Assembly (NCBI GenBank): GCA_903917705.1
Contig: CAIXBQ010000148.1
Location: forward strand, 1 to 64,000
Origin: an uncultured Verrucomicrobia subdivision 3 bacterium
Lineage (GTDB): Bacteria; Verrucomicrobiota; Verrucomicrobiia; Limisphaerales; UBA11358
Length of the DNA stretch: 64,000 bases
Reading direction: 5' to 3'
Shown here: positions 9,649 to 19,138 of the stretch, piece after piece
Numbering within the stretch: position 1 is the stretch's first letter
How the letters are laid out: each line of letters opens with the position of its first letter
The notes under the pieces: model-generated
What the model was told of the DNA's origin: nothing
Seen by the model: the letters and a program-made list of their open reading frames with translations, nothing else
Database searches by the model: none
Made by a program: the position numbers and the translations under genes

Positions 9649-10803
9649 TTACAGCCGGACGGGGCGGCGGTAGGAATATTGATGCCCCCGCTGAATCAAA
9701 CGGCTTTCAAAGAATTTCCAGGAGGCTGCCGCCGCCAGAAAGGTGGCCGCCATGGAAACCATGGCCACGCCGGTGGCTGGCCAGCCGACACTGGCATAGG
9801 AAAAATGCGCGCTCCGGAACAGTGTCCCGACGATGGCCATCATGGGGCTGTGGATCAAATAAAGCCCGTAGGAGGTGGCGGCAATGGGCTTGAAGGCCGG
9901 CAGGCTCAACCAGCGGTGCAGGAGGCCGGCGGGATTCATCACGGCCAGCAGCAGGGTCACGGCAAAAAAGGCGTCCACCACGGAGTAGCCCAAGAACGCC
10001 ATGCGGGGGTCCAGATGGCCGTCGCTGGCAAACAAAAGGGCGATGGACCCGGCGGCGGCCAGCCACCAGCAGACCCGCAGCCAGCGCATGCGGCCAATCA
10101 GCCAATGCTGGAAGCCCGGTTCCCGGTAGGCGAAGGCGCCGACCACGCCCATCAGCAGGGAATCCCACCGGCACGGCAGCAGGACATAGCAGGCCAGTCC
10201 GGCCCGGTCGCCGAATAACCACAGCAGACCACCGCGCAGCAAGGGCGCCACGACGATGGCCAGCGCGAGGAATTTTAACAGTTTTTCCCGGTCCAGATGG
10301 CGCACCAGCGGCGGCAGCAGCAGGTAGAACTGTTCTTCCACGGCCACCGACCAGGTCGGGCCCAGATAAGCCGGCACATTCATGGCCAGCACGGCGCCGA
10401 CATTTTGCAAAAAGAAGGGACAAAGCCAGAGGGCGGCCACGGGCTGGCTGCCCAAGGTGTGACCGGCGAAGTAAGCCTGCAAACCCAAGCCCAGAACCAG
10501 CAGGCCGGGCACCAGAATCACGGCGTAAAGCGGCACGATCCGCAAAAACCGCCGGAGATAAAAGACGCGGTAATAATTGGCGGCGGTCCGCTGGTCCAGC
10601 AGAATGCCGCCGATCAGGAAGCCCGAAAGGACGAAGAACAAATCCACGCCGACCCAGCCCATTTCCGTGACGCGCCGGATGCCGGCCACCGGGGCGGCCG
10701 CCAGATGATGGCCCAATAACACCAGCAGGATGGCCACGGCCCGCAAGCCGTCCAACTCCGGCAGCCGGCCCGCCGCCGGTTTGGCTGGAGCCTCACCTTT
10801 CAT
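9649..10803 (-). CDS. Acyltransferase 3 (OafA/YrhL-like) membrane protein
   Basis: A 384-residue multi-spanning membrane protein of the acyltransferase-3 family, which adds acetyl or other acyl groups to surface sugars. The N-terminus has the family pattern LPELDGLRAVAILLVLLGHH, with the conserved Asp-Gly-Leu-Arg and the motif histidines, followed by GVDLFFVLSGFLIGG. About ten hydrophobic segments follow. I chose the ATG at 10803 (MKGEAPAKP), close before the domain; a longer start at 10845 is possible. It stands alone between the 20-bp repeat and pheT, so its acceptor (O-antigen, exopolysaccharide or other) cannot be inferred. Confidence 0.85.
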   Translation of the reverse strand: MKGEAPAKPAAGRLPELDGLRAVAILLVLLGHHLAAAPVAGIRRVTEMGWVGVDLFFVLSGFLIGGILLDQRTAANYYRVFYLRRFLRIVPLYAVILVPGLLVLGLGLQAYFAGHTLGSQPVAALWLCPFFLQNVGAVLAMNVPAYLGPTWSVAVEEQFYLLLPPLVRHLDREKLLKFLALAIVVAPLLRGGLLWLFGDRAGLACYVLLPCRWDSLLMGVVGAFAYREPGFQHWLIGRMRWLRVCWWLAAAGSIALLFASDGHLDPRMAFLGYSVVDAFFAVTLLLAVMNPAGLLHRWLSLPAFKPIAATSYGLYLIHSPMMAIVGTLFRSAHFSYASVGWPATGVAMVSMAATFLAAAASWKFFESRLIQRGHQYSYRRPVRL

Positions 10804-10982
10804 GCACGCATCCGGGCCGGGAAAAGGCTGTATCGGGGACACCATTGGCGGCGGTTGAAATCACGCCGGCAAGGATAATCCCAAAACGGCCGGCTTCAAT
10901 GCCGATTGCAACGCGCCCGCCCGCGCGGCCGCCAAAATGATTGATAAAGCGCAGCGCGCTGTTTAAGCTGATTCGTTTGAAC

Positions 10983-11002
10983 GGCCGTCATTTTGGACGG
11001 CC
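10983..11002 (+). promoter_or_regulatory. Perfect hairpin just upstream of the pheT start
   Basis: GGCCGTC (10983-10989) and GACGGCC (10996-11002) pair perfectly around a six-base loop ATTTTG. The hairpin ends 17 bases before the pheT ATG at 11020. It would lie in the 5' untranslated region, close to the ribosome-binding site. It has no U-run, so it is not an intrinsic terminator. It could control translation initiation or be an operator; neither is shown. Confidence 0.45.
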
Positions 11003-11019
11003 AACCAACCCATTTTTAC

Positions 11020-13464
11020 ATGAAAGTTACGCTCAACTGGCTCAAGCAATACGTTGATTTCAACTGGTCGCCCGAGGAACTGACCGAACGGCTCACCATG
11101 CTCGGACTCGAAGTCGAGGGGGTGCAGAAAATCTCCGGCGCATTCGACGGCATCGTCGTGGCCCAGGTGATCACGCGCGACAAGCATCCCAACGCCGACA
11201 AGCTCTCCGTCTGCCGCGTGAACGATGGCACCGGCGAACGCCAGATCGTCTGCGGCGCGCAGAATTTCAAGGCGGGCGACAAGGTGCCGCTCATCCTGCC
11301 CGGCGCATCGCTGCCCATGAAGCCCGGCGACAAGGAGCCGTTCACCATCAAGGTCGGCAAGCTGCGCGGCGTGGAATCGCACGGCATGATGTGCTCGCAC
11401 GAGGAGCTGCTGCTGGACCCCGAAGCCATCGGCCACAAAAAGGAGGAGGGCCTGCTCATCCTGCGCGAGGACGCGAAGGTCGGCCAGCCGTTCGCGGAAT
11501 ACCTCGGGCGCACCGGCGGCGACGTGGTCTACGATCTCGAAGTCACGCCGAACCGGCCGGACTTGAACAGCGTCATCGGCATCGCCCGCGAAATCGCGGC
11601 GGTGACGGGAAATGCGCTGAAGCTGCCCGAAGTCAGGCTTCAGGAATCCGAACCGAAAACGGAAACCCTGGTGGCCGTGCGGATTGAAGACGCGGAGCTT
11701 TGTCCCCGCTACACGGCGCGGGTGATCAAAGGGGTGAAAGTCGGGCCCAGTCCGGACTGGCTCAAAACCGCCCTGGAAAAAGTCGGCATCCGCAGCATCA
11801 GCAACGTCGTGGATGTGACCAATTACGTGATGCTTGAAACCGGGCAGCCGCTGCACGCTTTCGATTATCATCTCATTGCCAAAAGCGCGAGCGGCCAGCC
11901 GACCATCGTCGTCCGGCGCGCGGCTGCGGGCGAGAAATTCAAGACGCTCGACAATCAGGAACGCACGCTCACCCAAGAGATGCTGCTGATTGCCGACGAG
12001 CAAAAAGGCATCGCGCTGGCCGGCGTCATGGGCGGCGCGAACACGGAGATCAACGAACAGACCGCGGATGTGCTCCTCGAGAGCGCGTATTTCGCGCCGG
12101 TGAACATCCGCCGCACCAGCAAGCGGCTGAGCTTGCGCAGCGAGTCGAGCTACCGCTTCGAGCGCGGCGCCGACGCGGGCATTTGCGATTGGGCAAGCCA
12201 GCGCGCGGCCCAATTGATTTTGGAAACCGCCGGCGGCCGGCTGGCCCGGGAAGTTGTGGATGTCCATCCCCAGCCCGCCGGCTTGAAGCAAATCACCTTG
12301 CGCTTCTCCAAATCGAAAGACTTGCTCGGCATCGGCATTTCCCATGCGGAACAGATTTCATTTCTCACCCGGCTGGGCCTGGCGGTCACCGCGCAGCTGC
12401 CGGGCGAATGCACCTTCCAGATCCCGACCTGGCGCGTGGACTTGAAACGCCCCGTAGATTTGATCGAGGAGGTCAGCCGGCTTTACGGCGTGGAAAGAAT
12501 CCCGGCCACCGCGCCGCGCGGTGCGCACGGCACGAACGAGTTCGACGCCATCTATGATCAAATCAGCGAAGCGCGGCGCATCCTCACCGGCCTCGGCTTG
12601 AACGAGGCGCAGGGGCAGACGCTGATCGCGAAGGCCGAAGGCCGGCTGCAAAATGAAGAGCCGGTCGCCCTCGACAACCCGCTGAGCAGCGACATGGACG
12701 GGCTGCGCCCGAGCCTGCTGCCGGGGCTGATCCACTCGCTGCGGCACAATGTCAGCCGCAAGAATTACGACGTGGCGCTGTTTGAAATCGGCCGCGTGTT
12801 CACAAATGCAAACGGCCAGACGAAGGAAAACCGCAACGTGGCGATCGCCATCACCGGCCAGCGCGCCCTGCCCTTCTGGAGCGGCGGGGAACGCGACGCG
12901 AAATTCGACGCCTACGATTTGAAAGGCCTCACCGAGGAGTTTCTGGAACAGTTCGGCCTGCGCGGCATCGCCTTTGGCAAGCGCGCGGAAAGCACGTCGC
13001 TGTTCCTGGAATCGGCCGCGGTCACGCTGGGCGGGAAACTGCCGCTGGGCGAACTCGGCCAGTTGCTGCCGCCCCTGGCCAAGAAATACGATCTGCGCGA
13101 CGCGGCCTATCTCGTGGAATTCAACCTGGATCTGCTGATTTCAAAACGCAATCCCGCCAAGGCGTTCAAGGCGCTGCCGCAATTCCCGTCGAGCCGCCGC
13201 GATGTGGCGATGCTCGTGCCGGAAGCCACCACGCATGAGGCTGTTTTGCAATCCGTCAAACAGGCCAAGGCTGCGAACCTCGAAAGCGTGGAACTCTTCG
13301 ACGTGTTCCGCGGCAAGGGAATCCCGGAAGGACAGAAAAGCCTTGCCTATGCGTTCACCTATCGCGCCAGTGACAAGACCCTGACGGATGCGGACGTGAA
13401 TTCAGCGCATGAGAAAGTCCTGGGAACCTTGAAGACGCAATTAAAGGCTGAACTGCGCGCGTAA
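11020..13464 (+). CDS. pheT: Phenylalanine-tRNA ligase, beta subunit
   Basis: An 814-residue subunit of phenylalanyl-tRNA synthetase, which with PheS charges tRNA-Phe. It starts MKVTLNWLKQYVDF, the classic N-terminus. A tRNA-binding OB domain follows (about 40-150, with VVAQVITRDKHPNADKLSVC), then B3/B4 editing and B5 regions, and a C-terminal ferredoxin-fold anticodon-binding domain (FPSSRRDVAMLVPE to the end). I use the ATG at 11020 rather than an in-frame codon at 10993. pheS is not next to it, which is unusual; it must lie outside the window. It converges on the M48 protease gene with no spacer. Confidence 0.96.
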   Translation: MKVTLNWLKQYVDFNWSPEELTERLTMLGLEVEGVQKISGAFDGIVVAQVITRDKHPNADKLSVCRVNDGTGERQIVCGAQNFKAGDKVPLILPGASLPMKPGDKEPFTIKVGKLRGVESHGMMCSHEELLLDPEAIGHKKEEGLLILREDAKVGQPFAEYLGRTGGDVVYDLEVTPNRPDLNSVIGIAREIAAVTGNALKLPEVRLQESEPKTETLVAVRIEDAELCPRYTARVIKGVKVGPSPDWLKTALEKVGIRSISNVVDVTNYVMLETGQPLHAFDYHLIAKSASGQPTIVVRRAAAGEKFKTLDNQERTLTQEMLLIADEQKGIALAGVMGGANTEINEQTADVLLESAYFAPVNIRRTSKRLSLRSESSYRFERGADAGICDWASQRAAQLILETAGGRLAREVVDVHPQPAGLKQITLRFSKSKDLLGIGISHAEQISFLTRLGLAVTAQLPGECTFQIPTWRVDLKRPVDLIEEVSRLYGVERIPATAPRGAHGTNEFDAIYDQISEARRILTGLGLNEAQGQTLIAKAEGRLQNEEPVALDNPLSSDMDGLRPSLLPGLIHSLRHNVSRKNYDVALFEIGRVFTNANGQTKENRNVAIAITGQRALPFWSGGERDAKFDAYDLKGLTEEFLEQFGLRGIAFGKRAESTSLFLESAAVTLGGKLPLGELGQLLPPLAKKYDLRDAAYLVEFNLDLLISKRNPAKAFKALPQFPSSRRDVAMLVPEATTHEAVLQSVKQAKAANLESVELFDVFRGKGIPEGQKSLAYAFTYRASDKTLTDADVNSAHEKVLGTLKTQLKAELRA

Positions 13465-15411
13465 TCACTCGCCCACACCCAGCGGCGGCATCGGACAATC
13501 CAGGGTGTCTGAAATAGCCCGAAGCAGTTCGGCTTCCGCCTCCAGGATCACGCCATCCGCGCCAACGACGCGGGCGCTGGCTTCAATCAAATTCTTTTTG
13601 ATAATTGGCACGGCTTGGACCAGCCGGTTCAGCGCGGCGTCGAGCTGGTTCACCCCGCATTGCTCCGCCGGCAGCAATTGCAGCCCAAACTTTTCGGACG
13701 CACGCAAATACGGTGCGCCGGCGGCAAATGCCCTTTGGATTTCGGCCGCGTCGCTGCTGCCGACGTTGGCCAGCGCGGACAAGACCACGGCGCAGTCCGG
13801 CACGAGCGGCTTGAGCGTGTAAAACTGCACCGTTGACGGACGCGACTGGCCAAACTTCGGCGCGAGGTGACGCAGCACGATCTTTTGGAGGACAAATTCA
13901 AACAACTCTAGCTTGCCGTCGCTGCCGATGAGCCAGCGGATCGTCTGCGAAAAATGATTAAACTGGCCGGCGTCCAGTTGCCGCAGCGCCGGTAACGTCA
14001 GATTAACAAGCGGCAACCGCGCATGGGTGGCGGCGGTTGAGACCTCAGGGAACAGCGCGATGGTTTTTTCAGAAACCGCCGGCGTTGCGCGATCAGCCAG
14101 ACCGGCCAGCTGCGTGGCGCGCACCGGTTCATCAGGACTCAACAGCAATGCGTAAATCAAGGCCATAGCATCCAGCGGTTCACGCGCGGTCGCCTTCAGA
14201 TTTTCCGACAAGGCATCGCGCATCTGCTCGGCGTATTTCAGATGCATCGGCGTGGGATTGCCGAGATTGGGCAGCACCGAATTCGATTGAATGACGGCCG
14301 GGGCGTCGCTCCCGGCAGCGACGAGAATACCCGGTAGCGGTTGATTAAATATCGGCTGGCTGCGCTTTTGCGCCGGTCGTTGCAACAGCTCGTCAATGCG
14401 CTCATCCGGCAGGGGTTTAAATTTCCCATCCCAGCCCGGGTCAATCGCCCGGATGCGTTTTTCCAGCGGCGGATGCGTGGCGAACACATCAAAAAACGAG
14501 TCGGCCAGTCCGTTGGCGAAAAACAAGTGGCTCGCGTCGGAAGCGTGCGGCGAGTCGAGGTGCGAACCGGCGCCGCCGATTTTCTGGAGCGCGCCGGAAA
14601 GCCCGCCGGGGTTGCGCGTGAACTGGACCGACGAGGCGTCGGCAAGAAATTCACGCTGGCGGCTGACGGCGGCCTGGATCAGTCGTCCGAACAAAAGGCC
14701 GAGCGAGCCGATGATCAATAGCAGGATGCCAACAAAGGGCAGCGGGTTCTTGTCGTTGCCGCCGCTGCGCGCCTGCAACAAAATCCGGCCGATCGTGGCG
14801 ATACAAAAGATTCCGAACAGGATGCCGATGAGCCGCAAATTCAGCTTCATGTCGCCGTTCAGAATGTGACTGAACTCGTGGCCGATCACGCCCTGCAGTT
14901 CGTCGCGGGAAAGTTTCGACATGCAGTTGCGCGTTACGGCCACGGCTGCATCGCTCGTCGAATGGCCGGCGGCAAAGGCGTTGATGCCCTCCTCATTTTC
15001 CAGAACATAGACCTGCGGCATCGGCACGCCGGACGCGATGGACATTTCCTCGACGATGTTGAGCAGCTTGCGTTCGTCGGGATTGTTAGTGTTGGACGCG
15101 ATAAGCCGTCCGCCGAGCGATTCCGCCAGCGCGCCACCGCCGCCCGACAACGCCATCGTTTTGTAAGCGCTGGCCAGAAAAATGACGGCGATGGTGCCGA
15201 GCGCCACGCCGGCGAACAGCTCCGGATTCCATAGCGCCACCGGCGGCGGCGCGACGTAATGCTGGTGCTGCTGCTTGATGCCAGCGCAATAAGTGACAAA
15301 CAACGCAACGCCGTAAAGCATCACGATCATTGAGATGACCGCGAGCGCGAAATAGCCGATCAACTGCTTCGTTTTGCGCCGGGCGTGATCTTGTTGCGCG
15401 AAAAAGTCCAT
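13465..15411 (-). CDS. M48 zinc metalloprotease with TerB-like tail
   Basis: A 648-residue membrane protease of the M48/HtpX family. Two hydrophobic segments lie at about 17-42 and 66-82. The zinc and catalytic motif is HEFSH (His178, Glu179, His182), followed by more hydrophobic segments near 195-240. At 648 residues it is about twice the usual HtpX length. The extra C-terminal half ends in a helical region (ARVVGADGVILEAEAELLRA) that resembles TerB-like domains. The lemA gene lies 102 bases upstream in the same direction, a common pairing. Likely role: membrane-protein quality control, inferred from family. Confidence 0.85.
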   Translation of the reverse strand: MDFFAQQDHARRKTKQLIGYFALAVISMIVMLYGVALFVTYCAGIKQQHQHYVAPPPVALWNPELFAGVALGTIAVIFLASAYKTMALSGGGGALAESLGGRLIASNTNNPDERKLLNIVEEMSIASGVPMPQVYVLENEEGINAFAAGHSTSDAAVAVTRNCMSKLSRDELQGVIGHEFSHILNGDMKLNLRLIGILFGIFCIATIGRILLQARSGGNDKNPLPFVGILLLIIGSLGLLFGRLIQAAVSRQREFLADASSVQFTRNPGGLSGALQKIGGAGSHLDSPHASDASHLFFANGLADSFFDVFATHPPLEKRIRAIDPGWDGKFKPLPDERIDELLQRPAQKRSQPIFNQPLPGILVAAGSDAPAVIQSNSVLPNLGNPTPMHLKYAEQMRDALSENLKATAREPLDAMALIYALLLSPDEPVRATQLAGLADRATPAVSEKTIALFPEVSTAATHARLPLVNLTLPALRQLDAGQFNHFSQTIRWLIGSDGKLELFEFVLQKIVLRHLAPKFGQSRPSTVQFYTLKPLVPDCAVVLSALANVGSSDAAEIQRAFAAGAPYLRASEKFGLQLLPAEQCGVNQLDAALNRLVQAVPIIKKNLIEASARVVGADGVILEAEAELLRAISDTLDCPMPPLGVGE

Positions 15412-15429
15412 TGCCGTTACGATGTTGGA

Positions 15430-15494
15430 TTTACGATTTACGAGTCCTCCAGCAATTCACGACCGCCCGTAAACCGAATATCACAAATCGTAAA
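15430..15494. repeat. Inverted repeat between lemA and the M48 gene
   Basis: TTTACGATTT (15430-15439) and AAATCGTAAA (15485-15494) are perfect 10-bp inverted copies separated by 45 bases. The arms lie in the 102-base spacer between lemA and the protease gene. The loop is too long for an efficient terminator and there is no U-run. It may be a remnant of a small repeated element; its role is unknown. Confidence 0.4.
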
Positions 15495-15513
15495 TTCAGG
15501 GCCGCCGCTAAAT

Positions 15514-16125
15514 TCAAGAGAACGAAACTTTGGGCGCGTCTTTCTGCTCCGGCTTGTCGATGACGAAGAGTTCCGCCGGGCCGAAGTTGAACGTATTGGC
15601 GATCAGGTTGCTCGGGAACACTTCGCGGTCGGTGTTGTAAGTCATCACCGAATCGTTGTAAGCCTGGCGCGCAAAGGAGATCTTGTTCTCGGTCGAGGTC
15701 AGCTCCTCGGTAAGCTGCATCATGTTTTGATTGGCTTTCAGGTCGGGATATTGCTCGCTCACCATCATCAGCCGGCTCAACGTGCCACCGAGGCCGCTTT
15801 CCGCCGTCGTCAGATTTTTCATTGCGGTGGCATCGCCGGGATTGGCGGCGGCGGCTTTCGACGCGGCGTAAGCGATGTTCCGAGCCTCGGTCACAGCTTC
15901 GAGCGTGCCGCGCTCGTGTGCCATGTAACCCTTGGCGGTTTCGACCAGGTTCGGAATCAGGTCGTAACGGCGCTTGAGCTGCACGTCAATCTGCGCGTAG
16001 GCATTTTTATAGCGGTTGCGCATCGTAACCAGCTTGTTGTAAATACCGACCACCGCCATCGCGATCACGATAGCCACCACAACCAGACCGCCCAGCACCA
16101 CCAATGCAATAATTCCTGCAGTCAT
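15514..16125 (-). CDS. lemA: LemA family protein
   Basis: A 203-residue protein with one N-terminal membrane segment (GIIALVVLGGLVVVAIVIAMAVVGIY) followed by the family signature NKLVTMRNRYKNAYAQIDVQLKRRYDLIPNLVETAKGYMAHE (given here only to identify it; the core is KRRYDLIPNLVE). The rest is helical, consistent with the helical-bundle fold of LemA. The family function is not settled. The gene is directly upstream of an M48 protease, as in many bacteria, suggesting a shared role at the membrane. Confidence 0.92.
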   Translation of the reverse strand: MTAGIIALVVLGGLVVVAIVIAMAVVGIYNKLVTMRNRYKNAYAQIDVQLKRRYDLIPNLVETAKGYMAHERGTLEAVTEARNIAYAASKAAAANPGDATAMKNLTTAESGLGGTLSRLMMVSEQYPDLKANQNMMQLTEELTSTENKISFARQAYNDSVMTYNTDREVFPSNLIANTFNFGPAELFVIDKPEQKDAPKVSFS

Positions 16126-16224
16126 AATAATTCTTTCGTTAAGTTCACTGACAGTTTCACCGAAACACGCCGACGGGCAATGATAATTTCCGTGAAAAAT
16201 CGGAATTCCTTGCCACGGCCACCA

Positions 16225-17400
16225 TTACGGCACGACCTCCACCGGCAATCCGATCCACGCCAATTTCACTAGATACTCCGCATCCCAGTTCGCCAGCCGG
16301 AAGCAGCCATGTGATTCCGTGCGCCCGACCTGCTCCGGCGCTGGCGTGCCATGGATACCGTAGCCGGGTTTGTCCAGACTGATCCAGGCAACGCCGACCG
16401 GATTGTTCGGACCGGGCCGCAAAATCAATTTATGGCCTATGGCCTGCGCCTCCGGCGATTCGGGAAACACGGCTGGATCAAACGTGTAATTTGCCGGGAA
16501 CGCGATGCCCTTCACTTGCAATTCTCCGACTGGACGTTTCTCAACTTTCGCCGCAATACTGCACGGACAATGCAAAAGCAAATTCGTCTCCGCATCGAAC
16601 GCCTCCAGATATTTCCCCGATAAATGAATGATAACGAACGCCGCCTTGTCCGCCGGTGCAGGGTAATTCACATCGGGAATCTTCAAAACCGCCCCTGCAG
16701 CCACGCTGGCCCAGTCCACGCCGGGATTCAGCTTCTGGACAAGCAGCGGATGCGCGTGAGCCTTTTCCGCGACGAGTTCCAAAATCGTCTCGTAATCGAG
16801 CGCCGTCTGCTGCGATTTCGCGAGCCAGGTTTTGCCGAGCGGCTGCAGACGCGCGAGGTCATTGGTCGTCACGAGGTAATCCGCCAGCAACGGCGCGTCC
16901 AGCGTAAGCCGCGCCCGGGTGTTGGTATCGAGCGTGCCGCCTTTCGATATGCTTTCCGAATGCTGGAAGGCGGCAATGGCGGCGCGCGTCTGCGAGCCGG
17001 TCGCGCCGTCAATGGAACCCGGCGAAATCGCGCGGCGCGCCATTGCGATTTGCGCCTCGAGCATTCCGCGGACAGGCCGGGGAAATTCCGTTCCATCATT
17101 GACGGGCAAAACTGCGGTTGCATTTTCAGCCGGTGGTGGGGCAGCCTGAGTTGAACCAGCTTTGACAGCCACCCTGCCCGATTCCACTTGTTTCACGACG
17201 GGTACGCCCAGCAACGGTGAAACCCCTTTATTCACCGCCACGGCAGATTGCCGTGGCGGGTGCTTGAACGTTTTTGGGAGATGCCTTTGATGCCACCACA
17301 ACCAGCCCACTCCGGCAAGGATGACCAGCAACACCAAAACAGCTAGCAGATCTCCACCGCGATAGCGGCCCCGGGCCGATGATTTTTCCAGAACTGGCAC
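16225..17400 (-). CDS. L,D-transpeptidase (YkuD) with peptidoglycan-binding region
   Basis: A 391-residue envelope enzyme expected to make 3-3 cross-links in peptidoglycan or attach proteins to it. An N-terminal signal anchor (LLAVLVLLVILAGVGWLWW) is followed by a proline-rich linker. A peptidoglycan-binding-like repeat (AISPGSIDGATGSQTRAAI, about 135-155) and a LysM-like stretch come next. The C-terminal YkuD domain has the catalytic motif SHGCFRL and the upstream HGTP. The catalytic cysteine is therefore intact. The start at 17400 gives a normal anchor. It lies 45 bases after the cytidylate-kinase-like gene, same strand. Confidence 0.88.
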   Translation of the reverse strand: MPVLEKSSARGRYRGGDLLAVLVLLVILAGVGWLWWHQRHLPKTFKHPPRQSAVAVNKGVSPLLGVPVVKQVESGRVAVKAGSTQAAPPPAENATAVLPVNDGTEFPRPVRGMLEAQIAMARRAISPGSIDGATGSQTRAAIAAFQHSESISKGGTLDTNTRARLTLDAPLLADYLVTTNDLARLQPLGKTWLAKSQQTALDYETILELVAEKAHAHPLLVQKLNPGVDWASVAAGAVLKIPDVNYPAPADKAAFVIIHLSGKYLEAFDAETNLLLHCPCSIAAKVEKRPVGELQVKGIAFPANYTFDPAVFPESPEAQAIGHKLILRPGPNNPVGVAWISLDKPGYGIHGTPAPEQVGRTESHGCFRLANWDAEYLVKLAWIGLPVEVVP

Positions 17401-17444
17401 AAGGCCATTTTAGCCACAGCGAAGCGGCCAACCCAAGATTGAAA

Positions 17445-18143
17445 TCATGCGCCCAACCGCTGCGTCGCATCGCAGATCAGTCCCGCCGCGCTATCGTAGC
17501 CGACGCGGCTCGTATTGATGACCAGATGGTAATGCAACGGGTCGTTGATGTCGGCGTGGAAATAGGTTTTGAGATAACGGGCGCGGGCCTGCTCTTCTTC
17601 CAGGCAGAACCGGCGCGCCTCCGCCGGCGTCTTGCGATCATCGTGGCAGATACGCTCGATGCGGTCGTCAAGCGGCGCCACCAACCGCACATGCAAAACG
17701 TGCGGCAGCTTGGCCGTAACGATATTGCCGGCCCGGCCAATGAGAATCACGCCGCCAAGCTCCGCCAGCTGGAGCATGGTCTCAGCGGTTTGCTGGACGA
17801 TGGTCTGCGCCGGCGGGTGCACGCCAAAAATGTCGGCAATCGTGTCTTCGATCTGCGAAGCCCGGTCCTCCGGGAGGAATTTTGCGAGATACTTCGGCAG
17901 TTTGTGATCAGCCAGCACCTTGTCCATCAACTCGCGATCAAACACTGTCCAATTCACGCCCGGCACCGGCGCGTGCTGCTGGAGTTGGCTCGCCAGTTTT
18001 TCCGCAACGTGAACCGCGCCGCAGCCCGCCTGGCGGGAAATGGTTACGGCCCGCCGGATTCCAACCGGCACCGCAGCCTTTGTCGCCGACGCGGTCTGGC
18101 TGTTAATGAAAGAATAGCAACGATCCAAGCTGGCGTTAATCAT
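17445..18143 (-). CDS. Cytidylate kinase-like family protein
   Basis: A 232-residue protein of the cytidylate-kinase-like family (Pfam family of that name). The N-terminus has AVTISRQAGCGAVHVAEKLA, a P-loop variant typical of this family. FDRELMDKVLADHKL and the helical TIADIFGVHP region follow. The pair LIGRAGNIV and HVLHVRLVAP completes the nucleoside monophosphate kinase fold. True Cmk has a cleaner GxxGxGK loop, so substrate is uncertain. A shared transcript with the neighbouring cell-wall gene is possible but not informative. Confidence 0.8.
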   Translation of the reverse strand: MINASLDRCYSFINSQTASATKAAVPVGIRRAVTISRQAGCGAVHVAEKLASQLQQHAPVPGVNWTVFDRELMDKVLADHKLPKYLAKFLPEDRASQIEDTIADIFGVHPPAQTIVQQTAETMLQLAELGGVILIGRAGNIVTAKLPHVLHVRLVAPLDDRIERICHDDRKTPAEARRFCLEEEQARARYLKTYFHADINDPLHYHLVINTSRVGYDSAAGLICDATQRLGA

Positions 18144-18241
18144 ATATCACCTCATGTTTCCTAAATCACATTATCTCCTGTCGGACGGCGAATTCAAGCC
18201 ACGCCGGACGATTTGCAATAAACTAATCAATATAATAACCG

Positions 18242-19081
18242 TTACTCCCGCAGCAGCATCTCGTGGTAGGCCCCGGCGATCCGCCCTACCAATGGCGACG
18301 GCGCAACCGTTTCGCCATCAAACGACACCACCGGCACTAATCCCCATGCGCTTTGGGTCACAAAAATCCCTTCAGCCTGGCGCAATTGTTCCAGTTTGAT
18401 GATGCATTTATCCGTGGTCAGGCCAAGCGCCTGGCAGATCTCCAGCACGACCGACCGCGTGATGCCGGGCAACGCACCGCAGCCCGTCGGCACGGTGCAG
18501 ATCGTGTCCTGATAAACCCAGAAAAGATTACCGCCCGCCGTCTCCGTCACCTCGCCGTTCGTGTTCAACAGCAAAGCTTCGTCGGCGCCACGGTCATTCG
18601 CCTCGGCTCGCGCAAGCACATTAAGAATCTTGCTGGTCGTCTTGAACGCGGCCAGCGCGTCCCCGGCCGGAATGCGGAACGAAGACGTGACCAAACTCCA
18701 TTGCAAAGGCTCACGGGCATTCGGCGCCGGCAGCGGATGCACCGTCATCGCCAGCGTGGGCATCCCGGCACGCTCGATGCCATAACCGCGCATCCCCGCG
18801 CCGCGCGTCAGCGTCAAGCGAAGCACCGCATCGGCGAAATCATTTTCCCCTATCAACTGCTCGGCGAACTGGTGCAATTCTTTCGGCGAATACGGAGGCG
18901 CGATCTTGAGAAATTCCGCGCCGCGCGCCAGGCGTTCGAGGTGCTGGGCCAAACGGAACGGCCGGCCGTGCGCCACTCGCACCGTCTCAAACAACCCGTC
19001 GCCAAGCAGGAAACCGCGGTCGTTCAAAGGAACCATCGCTTCCGCCTCGGGCACAAATTTTCCGTTAATAAATACTACCAT
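18242..19081 (-). CDS. pabC: Aminotransferase class IV, probable aminodeoxychorismate lyase
   Basis: A 279-residue pyridoxal-phosphate enzyme of fold type IV. The signature regions are present: NDRGFLLGDGLFETVRV near the N-terminus, FKTTSKILNVLARAEA containing the PLP lysine, and DEALLLNTNGEVTETAGGNLFWV. Branched-chain and D-amino acid aminotransferases share this fold. The position 57 bases after pabB on the same strand favours PabC, which converts 4-amino-4-deoxychorismate to 4-aminobenzoate for folate. The start at 19081 (MVVFINGKFVPEAEA) matches the family's usual N-terminus. Confidence 0.82.
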   Translation of the reverse strand: MVVFINGKFVPEAEAMVPLNDRGFLLGDGLFETVRVAHGRPFRLAQHLERLARGAEFLKIAPPYSPKELHQFAEQLIGENDFADAVLRLTLTRGAGMRGYGIERAGMPTLAMTVHPLPAPNAREPLQWSLVTSSFRIPAGDALAAFKTTSKILNVLARAEANDRGADEALLLNTNGEVTETAGGNLFWVYQDTICTVPTGCGALPGITRSVVLEICQALGLTTDKCIIKLEQLRQAEGIFVTQSAWGLVPVVSFDGETVAPSPLVGRIAGAYHEMLLRE

Positions 19082-19138
19082 GAAATAAATTAACCCGTCC
19101 CCGGATCATGTTTTGATTAACCCAACCAACGTTGGAAT

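Noticed and set aside
9006-10218. Several long open frames over the 20-bp repeat
   Set aside because: Open frames on both strands result from the 20-bp period. They overlap the PAP2 and acyltransferase genes and have no start signals.
10846-11019. T-box or pheST leader peptide ahead of pheT
   Set aside because: No T-box sequence and no phenylalanine-rich leader was seen; only the short hairpin at 10983 is present.
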